Positions 51,797-61,742 of a stretch of DNA of 64,000 bases are shown in pieces. The stretch lies in assembly GCF_027497255.1 (NCBI RefSeq), contig NZ_CP114903.1, positions 372,001 to 436,000 of the forward strand. Reading direction: 5' to 3'. The stretch's first letter is position 1. The number at the start of each line of letters is the position of its first letter. The stretch is from Micromonospora sp. WMMD882 (GTDB lineage Bacteria; Actinomycetota; Actinomycetes; Mycobacteriales; Micromonosporaceae). The notes beneath the pieces are model-generated. The model worked only from the letters and a program-made list of their open reading frames with translations, was not told the DNA's origin and searched no databases. The position numbers and the translations under genes are program-made.

Positions 51797-52435
51797 ATGA
51801 GCAGTCGACCCGCCGCCGGAGGTGGCCGCTGGGTCGAGGTCGACCCGCCCCGGGTCGCCCGCTGGGTCGACGGCTTCGCCGACCGGCACGGCCCGCCGAC
51901 CACCACCGCCCAGCCGTACGGGCTGCTGCTCACCGCCCCCGACGGCGGCACCGCCGAGCTGCACACCCCGCCCGGCGTGCCGCCCACCGCCGACGTCCCC
52001 GCTTTCGTGGCGGCGGCGAGCGCCCCGCGCCGCATCGGCCTGCTGCTGGCCCGCAAGGGCGCGGTGGCGCTGGGCGTCGCCGACGGCGCGAAACTCGTCA
52101 CCCACAAGGCCGACACCCGGTACGTGCAGGGCCGCACCGCCGCCGGTGGCTGGTCCCAGCAGCGGTTCGCCCGCCGCCGCGACAACCAGGCCAAAGCCGC
52201 CCTCGGTGAGGCCGCCGACCTGGCCGTACGGCTGCTGCTGCCCGAGGCGGCCACCCTCACCACCCTGGTCTGCGGTGGCGACCGCCGGGCGGTGGACACC
52301 GTCCTCGCCGACCGTCGCCTGGCCCCGCTGGCGGAGCTGCGCGCCGAGCGCCTGCTGGACGTTCCGGAGCCCCGGCACGCCGTCCTGCTCGCCGCCATCC
52401 CGGCGGCCTACGCCGTGCACATTCTGGTCCGCTGA
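51797..52435 (+). CDS. acVLRF1 family peptidyl-tRNA hydrolase
   Basis: Two hundred and twelve residues. DPPRVARWVDGFADRHG opens the domain, and KADTRYVQGRTAAGGWSQQR with FARRRDNQAKAAL contains the conserved Gly-Ser-Gln-type catalytic loop of the VLRF1 (Vms1/ANKZF1-like) release-factor fold. The end LLAAIPAAYAVHILVR is typical of the actinobacterial group. These proteins are thought to free nascent chains from tRNA on stalled ribosomes. It is divergent from sodA. Confidence 0.85.
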   Translation: MSSRPAAGGGRWVEVDPPRVARWVDGFADRHGPPTTTAQPYGLLLTAPDGGTAELHTPPGVPPTADVPAFVAAASAPRRIGLLLARKGAVALGVADGAKLVTHKADTRYVQGRTAAGGWSQQRFARRRDNQAKAALGEAADLAVRLLLPEAATLTTLVCGGDRRAVDTVLADRRLAPLAELRAERLLDVPEPRHAVLLAAIPAAYAVHILVR

Positions 52436-52556
52436 GGGGCGGAGAGCCCCGGCGGTCAGCGCGGGGTGGCGGGACCCAGACAGGAGCGGGCCCGAGTGGC
52501 CGTGCTGCCCAGTCGCGGTGTGATCGAATCGGGTTGCCACGCGAGGAGTGCCAACC

Positions 52557-52796
52557 ATGCGAGAAGTGCCGGACTACTGGCGCATCGCCGATGATGTGAT
52601 CGCCGACGTCAGGTCCAAGAAGTTGAAGCCAAGGGGCGAGTTGCCCTCGATCGCCGATCTACGCGAAACCTATGGCGTCAGCCACGGGACGGTGCAGATG
52701 GCATATGCCCGGTTGGAAGCCCTGCGGGTGATCCGGCGACAGCAGGGCAAGGGCGTCTTCGTCAACGATCCGGCGCTATGGATGCGGGAACCCTGA
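52557..52796 (+). CDS. GntR-type single-domain transcription regulator
   Basis: Seventy-nine residues from the ATG at 52557, which has GAGGAG eight bases upstream. It is a winged helix-turn-helix only (YWRIADDVIADVRSKKLKPRG, LPSIADLRETYGVSHGTVQM, IRRQQGKGVFV) with no effector-binding domain. Small GntR proteins of this type are common in actinobacterial accessory regions next to toxin-antitoxin or XRE genes. It lies upstream of the decayed antitoxin. Codon use is less GC-biased than the flanking core genes. Confidence 0.85.
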   Translation: MREVPDYWRIADDVIADVRSKKLKPRGELPSIADLRETYGVSHGTVQMAYARLEALRVIRRQQGKGVFVNDPALWMREP

Positions 52797-52914
52797 CCTC
52801 TCGCCGAGCCGGACAGCAGGTGCGACACCTGGCAAGCGGAGATCGGCCGGAACGGGTAGGAAGGTCTACGCAGTGCGATGCTGACAGTGAGCGGCTGGCG
52901 GAAAGGGGCGGGTA

Positions 52915-53563
52915 ATGATCGACAAATTGCACGACGCCCTCCTGACGCCGGCCGACACCGCGCGATATCTCGGCGTACCCCGTAGCGCCATGTACTCCTG
53001 GCTGTTCGAAGGGGCGGCCGGAGCGCCGCTCGTGCACAGCGTTCCGGCCGCCAGGCGGGGTTGGCCGTCAGTGCCGTTCGTCGCCGTCATCGAGGCGTAC
53101 GTCCTTCGTTCCCTCCGTGAGCGGAAGCTCGGGAAGGACAAGATCCGCGACGCCGCAGCCGAGATCCGTAGCGCCTTCGGTAACCCCTATGGGTTGGCCG
53201 ACCGGCGGATCGCCACGGATGGCATCGACGTCTTCGTCCACTACCTGGACACGGACGAGTTGGCGCGAGCCGGTGACCGCCAGATGCCGATCCGCGAGGT
53301 GATCTCCGACTGCCTGAAGTGCATCGTCTGGGAACTCCGCTGACGACTATCCGGCCCGGTTGCGGCTGCGTCAGTACCCGGCCACTGCTCAGGTGATCAT
53401 CGATCCCCGTTTTGGTTGGGGTGCTCCCGTCATCGCACGCACCAAGGTCCCCGTCGAAGCAGTAGTAGGGATGTGGCGCGCAGGTGAGCCCTCCGATGTC
53501 GTTGCCGACGAGTACGGTCTGATCATTGACGAAGTCGAACAAGTCATCCGAGTCGCCGCCTGA
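52915..53563 (+). pseudogene. VapB45-like antitoxin (HTH + DUF433), frameshifted
   Basis: The first frame (from the ATG at 52915) encodes 142 residues with an excisionase-like HTH (LTPADTARYLGVPRSAMYSW) and ends at CIVWELR. The sequence then continues in the +1 frame without a credible start of its own: DDYPARLRLRQY, then VIIDPRFGWGAPVIARTKVP and EYGLIIDEVEQVIRVAA, a complete DUF433 domain. In related antitoxins these two parts form one protein, so a single frameshift near 53340 has broken the gene. Each half might still be made, but a working full-length antitoxin is unlikely. Confidence 0.7.
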
Positions 53564-53848
53564 GTTCTTCGTCGATCGCTGCTTGGGCAAGGGAATCCCG
53601 CGAGCTCTGATCGCAGCAGGCTGGGCAATCCACCTGGTGTCCGACATCTTCGCTGCCGACGGCCAGTTCACCGGGCCTGGTTGAGTCGGGTCTCACGATT
53701 CACTGCCTGAGCAGCGCAGAACTGTCGCCTTTGGTGCGCGCCCAGCGGTTCGAGCACCACCGCGACAAGATCTGGCGGTACGGCAGGGAAGGACCTCCCG
53801 GCTTTCTGCATGGTCTACGCGGACTCCGTCGTCCGGCGTCGGCCGTAG
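53559..53848 (+). pseudogene. VapC45-like PIN-fold toxin, multiply frameshifted
   Basis: It overlaps the end of the DUF433 part, the usual arrangement for such pairs. The start reads PEFFVDRCLGKGIPRALIAA and GWAIHLVSD in one frame and meets a TGA. The next frame gives LTIHCLSSAELSPLV, RAQRFEHHRDKIWR. The third gives PAFCMVYADSVVRRRP and a TAG at 53846. These match the beginning and end of the short PIN-like (DUF5615-type) toxin. At least two frameshifts and probably an internal deletion make it inactive. Confidence 0.6.
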
Positions 53849-53973
53849 GGCCACTTGTCGGATAGATGGGTCCTTCCTGCACCTGACCGGCGAGGTCATG
53901 ACCTCTTGGCTTCCCCCGAAGGCGGTGCGCGGTCGCAGGGCTGGTCGTAGGAAGGCCTCGCGTCGCCCCCCCG

Positions 53974-54024
53974 CCGGCACAGTTTGTCGATCAGCTCCGC
54001 CCGATCCTGAACGAGCAGGACTGA
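53974..54024 (+). other. Possible C-terminal gene fragment
   Basis: The short in-frame end PAQFVDQLRPILNEQD is followed by a stop. It resembles the last residues of the EACC1-like protein at 57.0 kb (AQLLDQLRPLFADED). No start or upstream domain can be found, so it may be the tail of a deleted gene or chance. Confidence 0.25.
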
Positions 54025-54041
54025 TCCGGCGTCCGTGCTCC

Positions 54042-54065
54042 GCGCCCCCTGTCGGCAGGGGGCGC
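54042..54065. terminator. Terminator downstream of the YnfA gene
   Basis: Perfect 10-bp stem gcgccccctg / cagggggcgc with a tcgg tetraloop, 11 bases past the minus-strand stop at 54077. Confidence 0.7.
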
Positions 54066-54076
54066 CCGGAACCCTT

Positions 54077-54409
54077 TCAGCCGCGTGGGGCGTACATGAT
54101 GACGGCGACGCCGACCAGGCAGATCACCGCGCCGGTGAGGTCCCACCGGTCGGGGCGGAACTTGTCCACCACGACGCCCCAGGCCAGCGAGCCGGCGACG
54201 AAGATCCCGCCGTAGGCGGCCAGGATCCGGCCGAAGTTCGGGTCCGGCTGCAACGAGGCGGCGAACCCGTACGCGCCGAGCGCCACGATCCCGGCGGCGA
54301 TCCACAGCAGGCCGCGGTGCTCGCGCCAGCCCTGCCAGATCAGCCACGCCCCGCCGATCTCGGCCAGCGCGGCGAGCGCGAACAGGGCGAGGGAACGCGC
54401 GACGGCCAC
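54077..54409 (-). CDS. YnfA family small membrane protein
   Basis: One hundred and ten residues from the GTG at 54409. It has four hydrophobic helices: [58 protein letters not shown] and [18 protein letters not shown]. The sequence [15 protein letters not shown] and [19 protein letters not shown] is diagnostic of YnfA (UPF0060), related to small multidrug resistance transporters. Its transport role is not established. It is divergent from the caspase-EAL gene, which starts 159 bases away. Confidence 0.9.
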   Translation of the reverse strand: MAVARSLALFALAALAEIGGAWLIWQGWREHRGLLWIAAGIVALGAYGFAASLQPDPNFGRILAAYGGIFVAGSLAWGVVVDKFRPDRWDLTGAVICLVGVAVIMYAPRG

Positions 54410-54568
54410 CCGGTCGACCCTACCGACACCCGCTCCGGCCGGGACGGCGCCCGGTCGGGTTCTGACGGTTTTCCGACTCGACGCCCACCGGCGCGGGGGG
54501 AACGGATTCGCTAGGGTCTTTCGGAGTTCCGCTCTGCCTGGTCAAGTGGATCATTTTGTGGGGGGCTG

Positions 54569-56755
54569 ATGGCGCCGATTCGACGGCGGGCTGTCCTGAT
54601 CGGCGTGAATCACTGTGGATTCGACCTGAAACTGCCCTCGCTCCGGTACGCCGAGAGCGACGCGCAGGCGCTGCGGAACGTCCTGTTGGACGAGCGGATC
54701 GGCACCTTCGACGACGACGACGTGCACCTGTTCGTCGGCCCCGACGCCGCGTGGAGCGTCGTCAAGGCCCGGCTGCGGGAGATCGCGCTCGACTCCCGGC
54801 CGTCGGACATGCTGCTGGTCTACTTCGCCGGCCACGCGCTGCGGCCGGAATGGAGCAGGCAGCTCGACGCTTACCTGGTCACCGACGACCTCGACCCGGA
54901 CGGCCTGCGCCGGGAGCCGGACAACGGTCTGCGGTTGTCCTTTCTGAAGCGCGACGTGTTCGAGATCTTCCAGGGCACCTCGCTGCTGGTCCTCGACTGC
55001 TGTCACGCCGGCACGTACGTGGACGCGGACCTGCGGCACGCCGAGGTGATGCAGACCTACCCGACCCAGCTCGACCGGCACAGCGCGCTGCTGGCCTGCC
55101 CGGGCGGCGCGGTGGCCCGGGAGAGCGCCGAGCACGGCCACGGCGTGCTGACCCGTGAGGTGCTGCGGGCGCTGCGGGGTGACGCCGCCGACGCCACCGG
55201 CGCGGTGTCCTTCGAGCGCATGGTGACCTTCGTGGCGGAGCAGGGGCTCGAACCGCCCCCGGTGAAGCTCGCCCACACCTGGGGGCCGACGGTCGCGTTG
55301 ACCCAGCCGCCGCTGTCCCGGCACGACCGGCAGGCGCTGGCCGAGAATGCCAACCCGTGCACCACCCGGGCCTGCAAGAACCCTCTCGACGACCTGTCCA
55401 GCTCCGTGATGCAGTTGCTCGGCCGGATGTTCCGGGCCAAGGCTCCGCTGCACCGCGCGCCGCAGCAGGGCCCGGCCGAGCGGGTGGAGATCATCAGGTA
55501 CGCCCTGGACGCCGACTCGGTCGCCTGGGTGGAGTTCTCCGCCCGGGGCACCGCCGTGCTCAACGCGACGGCCCGGTTCGACCGGGACACGCTGGGGCCC
55601 CTGCTGCGCCGGGGTCGCGCCGACGCCCTGGAGCACCGCACGTCGATGCCGGGCTGGGTGGTGGCCGACGACGCCGGCCGGCGGCTGCTCTGCGTGCCCG
55701 TCTCCTACGCCGACGACCGGACGCTCGCCCTGACCGTGGTGGAGCCGGCGGCGGCGCTGCTCGACATGGGTGAGCCGTTGGCCGTCATGCTGCGTACCCT
55801 CTGGGACGCCAACCCGCTCGACGACCCGGTCGAGGCCGAGGTGCGGGTGCTCACCGCCCTGCGGACGGACTTCGGCCGGCTGCCGCTGGAGCTCTACGAG
55901 TACGCCTTCAGCCGTTACCAGAAACTCGTCGGGTCGATGACGATGGTGTTCCAGCCGGTGGTGGAGCTCGACCAGCGGGCGGCGGGGGTGAGCATCCAGA
56001 GCTTCGAGGCGCTGGCCCGTCGCGGTGACCACGAGTCCCGCGCCCCGTGGGCGGCTCTGCAGATGGCCCACTCCTGGGGCGACCGGTTCGTCGTCGAACG
56101 CGACGCGTTGCTGCTGGAGAAGGCGGTCCGCTCGTACGCCGCGGCCGACGCCGCCGCCCCGTGGCAGGGCACCAAGGCGCTGTCGGTCAACGTGGCGGTC
56201 CGCTCCCTGCTCAGCGACTCCTACCTGGCCCACCTGGGCCGGGCGCTCACCGAGGCGGACCTGAACCCCCGCACGCTCACCCTGGAGATCTCCGAGCAGG
56301 ACCCGATCGAGCCGGGGCCGGGGGAGCGGTGGCCGCAGAAGCCGCTCGTCTACTTCCACCACCGGCTCACCGAGCTGGCCCGGGAGCTGCGGATCAGTTT
56401 CGCGGTGGACGACTTCGGAGTCGGCTACGCGTCGCTGGCCCGGATGGCGGAGCTGCCGCTGACCCAGATCAAGGTGGACCGGGCGGTGCTGCACCATCCG
56501 TTGGCGGTGGAGGAGCTCAGCCTCGTCGCCCGGGTGGCCCGCGACGCCCTCGTCCGTGGTCAGGCGCCCAGCGCCCGCGCGGTGATCGTGGAGGGCTACG
56601 ACGACAAGGCGCCGGTGAGCCTCAGGCAGATATACGAGCTGGGCATCCACCACGTCCAGGGGTTCCTCTTCGGTGAAGTCGCCACCCCGGCGCTGGTCCC
56701 GTTGGACGAGTCCATGCGGGAGACCATCGCCGCCCTGGTGAGAGGAAAGAAATGA
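54569..56755 (+). CDS. Caspase-like protease fused to a GAF-like region and EAL domain
   Basis: Seven hundred and twenty-eight residues from the ATG at 54569. Residues 1-235 are a C14 caspase fold: RRAVLIGVNHCG, the catalytic His89 in YFAGHAL and Cys145 in VLDCCHAGTY. Residues ~300-400 (ERVEIIRYALDADSVAWVEF, GWVVADDAGRRLLCVPVSY) look GAF-like; this is weaker. Residues ~455-715 are an EAL domain with FEAL (480-482), Asn541, Glu573, DDFGVGYASL (614-615), IKVD (Lys635), VEGY (Glu675) and VQGFLFG (Gln697), so most catalytic and metal residues are kept. EAL domains hydrolyse or sense cyclic-di-GMP; caspases cut proteins after basic or acidic residues. The four-base overlap with the next gene suggests a complex. 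No signal peptide. Confidence 0.85.
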   Translation: MAPIRRRAVLIGVNHCGFDLKLPSLRYAESDAQALRNVLLDERIGTFDDDDVHLFVGPDAAWSVVKARLREIALDSRPSDMLLVYFAGHALRPEWSRQLDAYLVTDDLDPDGLRREPDNGLRLSFLKRDVFEIFQGTSLLVLDCCHAGTYVDADLRHAEVMQTYPTQLDRHSALLACPGGAVARESAEHGHGVLTREVLRALRGDAADATGAVSFERMVTFVAEQGLEPPPVKLAHTWGPTVALTQPPLSRHDRQALAENANPCTTRACKNPLDDLSSSVMQLLGRMFRAKAPLHRAPQQGPAERVEIIRYALDADSVAWVEFSARGTAVLNATARFDRDTLGPLLRRGRADALEHRTSMPGWVVADDAGRRLLCVPVSYADDRTLALTVVEPAAALLDMGEPLAVMLRTLWDANPLDDPVEAEVRVLTALRTDFGRLPLELYEYAFSRYQKLVGSMTMVFQPVVELDQRAAGVSIQSFEALARRGDHESRAPWAALQMAHSWGDRFVVERDALLLEKAVRSYAAADAAAPWQGTKALSVNVAVRSLLSDSYLAHLGRALTEADLNPRTLTLEISEQDPIEPGPGERWPQKPLVYFHHRLTELARELRISFAVDDFGVGYASLARMAELPLTQIKVDRAVLHHPLAVEELSLVARVARDALVRGQAPSARAVIVEGYDDKAPVSLRQIYELGIHHVQGFLFGEVATPALVPLDESMRETIAALVRGKK

Positions 56756-57075
56756 CGAGCGTACGACTGTTGCTGCCGGCGGAGGTCGTCGAGGAGGCGG
56801 ACCTGCCGTACGAGGGGGTCCGGGACGTCTCCGCCGTCACCCTCGCGGTCGAGGGGGTGGCCGTGGTGGCGAACCTCGCCACGTTGGCCACCCTGCAACC
56901 GCAGCTCGGCGCGTTGGTGGCGGCGATCCGGAACTGGCGGCTACGCGATCCGCGCCCGTCGGTGCTGCTGACCGTGCAGGGCCCTGGCATCGATCTGAAA
57001 ATCGACCTGCCGCGCAACGTCAGCAAGGCTCAACTGCTCGACCAGCTCCGGCCGCTCTTCGCCGACGAGGACTGA
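56752..57075 (+). CDS. Small EACC1-like partner protein
   Basis: One hundred and seven residues from the ATG at 56752, overlapping the caspase-EAL stop (ATGA). The order is two short strands, a hydrophobic helix (VSAVTLAVEGVAVVANLATL), a second helix (QLGALVAAIRNWRLR), a beta hairpin (SVLLTVQGPGIDLKIDLP) and a final helix (SKAQLLDQLRPLF). This matches the effector-associated constant component 1 (EACC1) group known from actinobacterial conflict systems, where such proteins accompany caspase-, trypsin- and nuclease-type effectors. Assignment rests on pattern, not on a search. It probably binds and controls the adjacent effector. Confidence 0.65.
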   Translation: MTSVRLLLPAEVVEEADLPYEGVRDVSAVTLAVEGVAVVANLATLATLQPQLGALVAAIRNWRLRDPRPSVLLTVQGPGIDLKIDLPRNVSKAQLLDQLRPLFADED

Positions 57076-57099
57076 GCTGCGGCCGGGCGACCGTACCGG

Positions 57100-58020
57100 T
57101 CACACCCCGCCGCTGAAGGTGTCGCACTGCTTCGGGTCGCCGCTGTCGTACCCCCGGGTGAACCACTCGCGGCGCTGCGCGGACGAGCCGTGGGTGAACT
57201 CGTCCGGGTTGACCGGACGGTTCGCCCGCTCGGAGATCGCGTCGTCGCCGATCTTCTCGGCGGCGTCGATGGCCTGGCTGATGTCCTGCTCGGTGATGCT
57301 GGTGAAGATCCTCTGCCCGCCGGCGTCGGCGGTGCCGGTGGCGTTCTTCGCCCACGCCCCGGCGTAGCAGTCGGCCTGCAACTCCAGTTTCACCGACAGC
57401 GCGTTGGCGTTGTCCGGGTCGCGCTGCTGCTGACGGCGCATCTGCGCCTCGGTGCCGAGCAGGGTCTGCACGTGGTGGCCGTACTCGTGGGCCAGCACGT
57501 ACGGCTGGGCGAACTCGCCGGACGCGCCGAGCTGCTCGGCGAGCACCTGGTAGAAGGTGAGGTCGATGTAGACCTGCCGGTCGGCGGGGCAGTAGAACGG
57601 GCCGACGCCGGAGTCGGCGTTGCCGCAGCCGGTGGAGACCGCCTGGCTGAAGAAGACCGTGTCGGCCGGGGCGTACCGCTCGCCGAACCGCTCGGGCAGC
57701 GCGTTCTGCCAGTACGCCTGGATCGAGTTGACGTAGAGCGTGTTGCGGCAGTCGAGCTGGTCGAGGGCGTTCTCGGCGGCGCACTTCTGCTCCAGCGAGG
57801 TGTTGTCACCCTGCTCGGATCCGCCGCCGTTGGTCGCCGCGTTCAGCCCGAAACCGCCGCCGACCAACGCCACCAGCACCGCGATGACCAGGCTGATCAG
57901 CCCGCCGCGTCCGCCGCCGCCGGTCGGGATGGGAATGCCGAGTCCACCACCGCCGCCGCCGGATCCCCGCCGGTCGTCCACCTGACTGGTGTCGATACGC
58001 GCGTTCTCGTTCAGCTCCAT
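57100..58020 (-). CDS. Membrane-anchored neutral zinc metallopeptidase (YpfJ family)
   Basis: Three hundred and six residues. MELNENARIDTSQVDDRRG and a glycine-rich stretch precede one membrane helix (GGLISLVIAVLVALVGGGFG). The outside domain has the HExxH motif in YVLAHEYGHHVQTLLG, the downstream ELQADCYAGAWA acid, and paired cysteines (CRNTLYV, STGCGN, FYCPADR). The pattern is that of the putative neutral zinc metallopeptidase family. Physiological substrate unknown. It is convergent with the caspase-EAL operon. Confidence 0.92.
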   Translation of the reverse strand: MELNENARIDTSQVDDRRGSGGGGGGLGIPIPTGGGGRGGLISLVIAVLVALVGGGFGLNAATNGGGSEQGDNTSLEQKCAAENALDQLDCRNTLYVNSIQAYWQNALPERFGERYAPADTVFFSQAVSTGCGNADSGVGPFYCPADRQVYIDLTFYQVLAEQLGASGEFAQPYVLAHEYGHHVQTLLGTEAQMRRQQQRDPDNANALSVKLELQADCYAGAWAKNATGTADAGGQRIFTSITEQDISQAIDAAEKIGDDAISERANRPVNPDEFTHGSSAQRREWFTRGYDSGDPKQCDTFSGGV

Positions 58021-58113
58021 GACGACCCCGATCGCCTCATCGGTCAGCTCCGGACCGATCCGTACCCGATGATCTTGTCGGGTAATCCGGGTCGGTCGCG
58101 TCGCGCGGCCCGG

Positions 58114-58147
58114 TACAATCGGTGCCGTGCTGCGCTGCGAAGGCTGA
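58114..58147 (+). promoter_or_regulatory. Putative -10 and leaderless 6-codon upstream ORF before the ABC-F gene
   Basis: TACAAT (58114-58119) is an excellent -10 box. Seven bases later GTG starts a frame V-L-R-C-E-G ending in TGA at 58147, which would be leaderless. The ABC-F start is 90 bases beyond the stop. Many ABC-F resistance genes are controlled by a translated leader peptide, so this could be an attenuator. No clear -35 is seen. Confidence 0.4.
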
Positions 58148-58237
58148 ACCGCCCCGCGCCGACGGGTTGTCTCGATCCCGCCGGCGCTTTCGCGTGCCTT
58201 GAATCAGCCCTTCGGCCCTGAGAGCGAGTTCGCCAAG

Positions 58238-59842
<1,605 letters not shown>

Positions 59843-59868
59843 GCCCCGCCCGACGGGGCGCCGGCCGC

Positions 59869-59903
59869 GCTGCCCGCTGCCCGCTGCCCGCTGCCCGCTG
59901 CCC
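59869..59903. repeat. 7-bp tandem repeat (GCTGCCC, 5 units)
   Basis: Five exact units in the 86-bp gap between the convergent ABC-F and GNAT genes. Confidence 0.9.
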
Positions 59904-59928
59904 CGTCACCCGGCCCCTGCTGCCCTGC

Positions 59929-60468
59929 TCAGGGCCACTCGTCGGCGAGGACCGACCAGACCTGGTTGTCGTGCCGCTGCCCCCGGTACGGGAACGCCGA
60001 CCGCAGCACGCCGTCCAGGCTCATGCCGAGGCGGCGGGCGACGTTGGCGCTGCGGACGTTGTGCGCGGCGGTCACCCACTCCACCCGGCTCATGCCGCGC
60101 TCCCGGAACGCCCAGTCGATCATGAGGCGGGCGGCCCGGGTGACCAGGCCCCGCCCCTCGGCGGCCGGCTCCAGCCAGCAGCCGATCTCACAGTTGCCGC
60201 TGGCGGCGTCGAAGGAGACGAACAGCATCCCGCCGACCAGCACGCCGTCCAGCCAGATCCCGTAGATCCGCCGGGCGTCGGCGGCCTGCCCGTCGGCGTA
60301 CCGCTGCAGGACGGCGCGGGCGGAGTCCAGGTCGGTGCTGCGGGTGGCCCAGGGGACCCACGGGTCGACATGCTCCCGGGCCCGGTCGATGTGGGCCAGG
60401 AACTCCTCCGCCTGCCATGGTTCGAGCGGGCGGAGCTGGGCGTCCTCGGTGAGTGGGACGGCGAACAC
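59929..60468 (-). CDS. GNAT family N-acetyltransferase (RimJ/RimL-like)
   Basis: One hundred and seventy-nine residues from the GTG at 60468, with GAGGAG six bases upstream. RPLEPWQAEEFLAHIDRARE, IGCWLEPAAEGRGLVTRAAR with the acetyl-CoA loop, and EWVTAAHNVRSANVARRLGM are typical of RimL-type enzymes that acetylate protein N-termini or small amines. The substrate is unknown. It is convergent with the ABC-F gene. Confidence 0.9.
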   Translation of the reverse strand: MFAVPLTEDAQLRPLEPWQAEEFLAHIDRAREHVDPWVPWATRSTDLDSARAVLQRYADGQAADARRIYGIWLDGVLVGGMLFVSFDAASGNCEIGCWLEPAAEGRGLVTRAARLMIDWAFRERGMSRVEWVTAAHNVRSANVARRLGMSLDGVLRSAFPYRGQRHDNQVWSVLADEWP

Positions 60469-60616
60469 GGGCGCTCCTCTCCGGCGGCCGGGGCGGGGCT
60501 GCCGCGGCCGGTCGACGCCCAACCTGCCACACGCCGCGGGCGACGGTGGCCCGGGCGGCAGCCGGCGGTCGCGAGCGGCCCGACCCGGCGGTCCTGCCCG
60601 GCCCGGCGGAGCAGGG

Positions 60617-61216
60617 TCAGGTGGCGAGGTGGGCGAGGTGGGGGAGGACGCCGGAGCCGACCAGGATCACCAGGCCGATGGCCACGAAGATCACCGGCAC
60701 CAGCCGGTGCCCGGCCCGTTCGGCCAGCCGGACGACCCGTGGGTGGCCGCCGAGCCAGGCCGCCGCCAGGCACCACAGGCCGATGGCGACCACGAAGACG
60801 AGCAGGAACACCGCGACGTCGGCCGGGCCGAGCGTGCGCAGCACGGGCACGTAGACGGCGACGTTGTCGGCGCCGTTGGCGATGGTCACCCCGGCCACGC
60901 CCAGCGTGCCGCCGACCACCGTCGGGGCTTCGTCGTCGTCCCGGCTCAGCAGCGCCCGGACGCCGAGCACGACCGGCAGCAGACCGAGCAGACCGGGCCA
61001 CGGCTCCGGCACCACCAGCAGGCCGGCGGCGAGGACCCCGCTGGCCGCCAGCAGCGCGCCGATGCCGACGTATTGGCCGGCGGCGATCTGCCGTGGGCGC
61101 GGTCGGCCGGTGCTGCGGGCGGTGACGAACAGGGCCGTGAGCACCACGATGTCATCGACGTCGGTGGCGGCGAACACGACGGCCGCGCTGGCGGCGGTAC
61201 CGAGCAGGTCTATCAC
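60617..61216 (-). CDS. CadD-like cadmium resistance / LysE-superfamily transporter
   Basis: One hundred and ninety-nine residues from the GTG at 61216. It is a membrane protein with about five or six helices. The opening AASAAVVFAATDVDDIVVL and a matching ANGADNVAVYVPVL later are the paired acidic motifs of the CadD family. Members export cadmium or other cations. A TACCCT box seven bases before the GTG, with no ribosome site, suggests a leaderless transcript. Confidence 0.82.
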   Translation of the reverse strand: MIDLLGTAASAAVVFAATDVDDIVVLTALFVTARSTGRPRPRQIAAGQYVGIGALLAASGVLAAGLLVVPEPWPGLLGLLPVVLGVRALLSRDDDEAPTVVGGTLGVAGVTIANGADNVAVYVPVLRTLGPADVAVFLLVFVVAIGLWCLAAAWLGGHPRVVRLAERAGHRLVPVIFVAIGLVILVGSGVLPHLAHLAT

Positions 61217-61453
61217 GCGGGGCAGGGTACGCGGCTCCGGGTGGCCGCGACGGACGACGGGCCGGCCGACCACGGGTGACGTTTGCGCTGGTAGACACGG
61301 GTGGTCATGCCGATGTCATGACTTTATCGGGAACCCGACACCACATAGCGTGTCGATTGGCGAAGAGTTGATATCTGGCGCATGATCGTTCGAGGCGGTC
61401 TAATAGGTTGGACCGTTATCCGAACCGCACAGTCTGCGACGTGAGGAATCAGC

Positions 61454-61681
61454 ATGGCAGCCACTGGCACAGCCACCAGCACCGAGAAGGGTCGCCGGAT
61501 CGTCGGAGCCGAGCGTCAGACACTCGCCAAGGACCTCGTGAAGCGGTACACCGGGGGCGAGAGCATCCGCGCCCTCGCGGCCTCGACCGGCCGGTCCTAC
61601 GGGTTCATCCACCGGGTGCTCACCGAGTCCGGCGTGCAGCTGCGACAGCGCGGCGGCGCCCGGCGCCGCAAGAAGGCGTGA
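61454..61681 (+). CDS. Short helix-turn-helix protein, 75 residues
   Basis: MAATGTATSTEKGRRIVGAE is followed by a helix-turn-helix (LAKDLVKRYTGGESIRALAA, STGRSYGFIHRVLTESGVQL) and a strongly basic end (RQRGGARRRKKA). This small protein is conserved in actinobacteria and probably binds DNA; its target and role are unknown. The upstream region 61383-61440 is AT-richer than average and probably holds the promoter. Confidence 0.85.
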   Translation: MAATGTATSTEKGRRIVGAERQTLAKDLVKRYTGGESIRALAASTGRSYGFIHRVLTESGVQLRQRGGARRRKKA

Positions 61682-61742
61682 CGCGAGCAGGCGTTATCCG
61701 CCCGCCAGCGTCGTTTTTCCCCGCCGCACCCCGGTTCACCCG

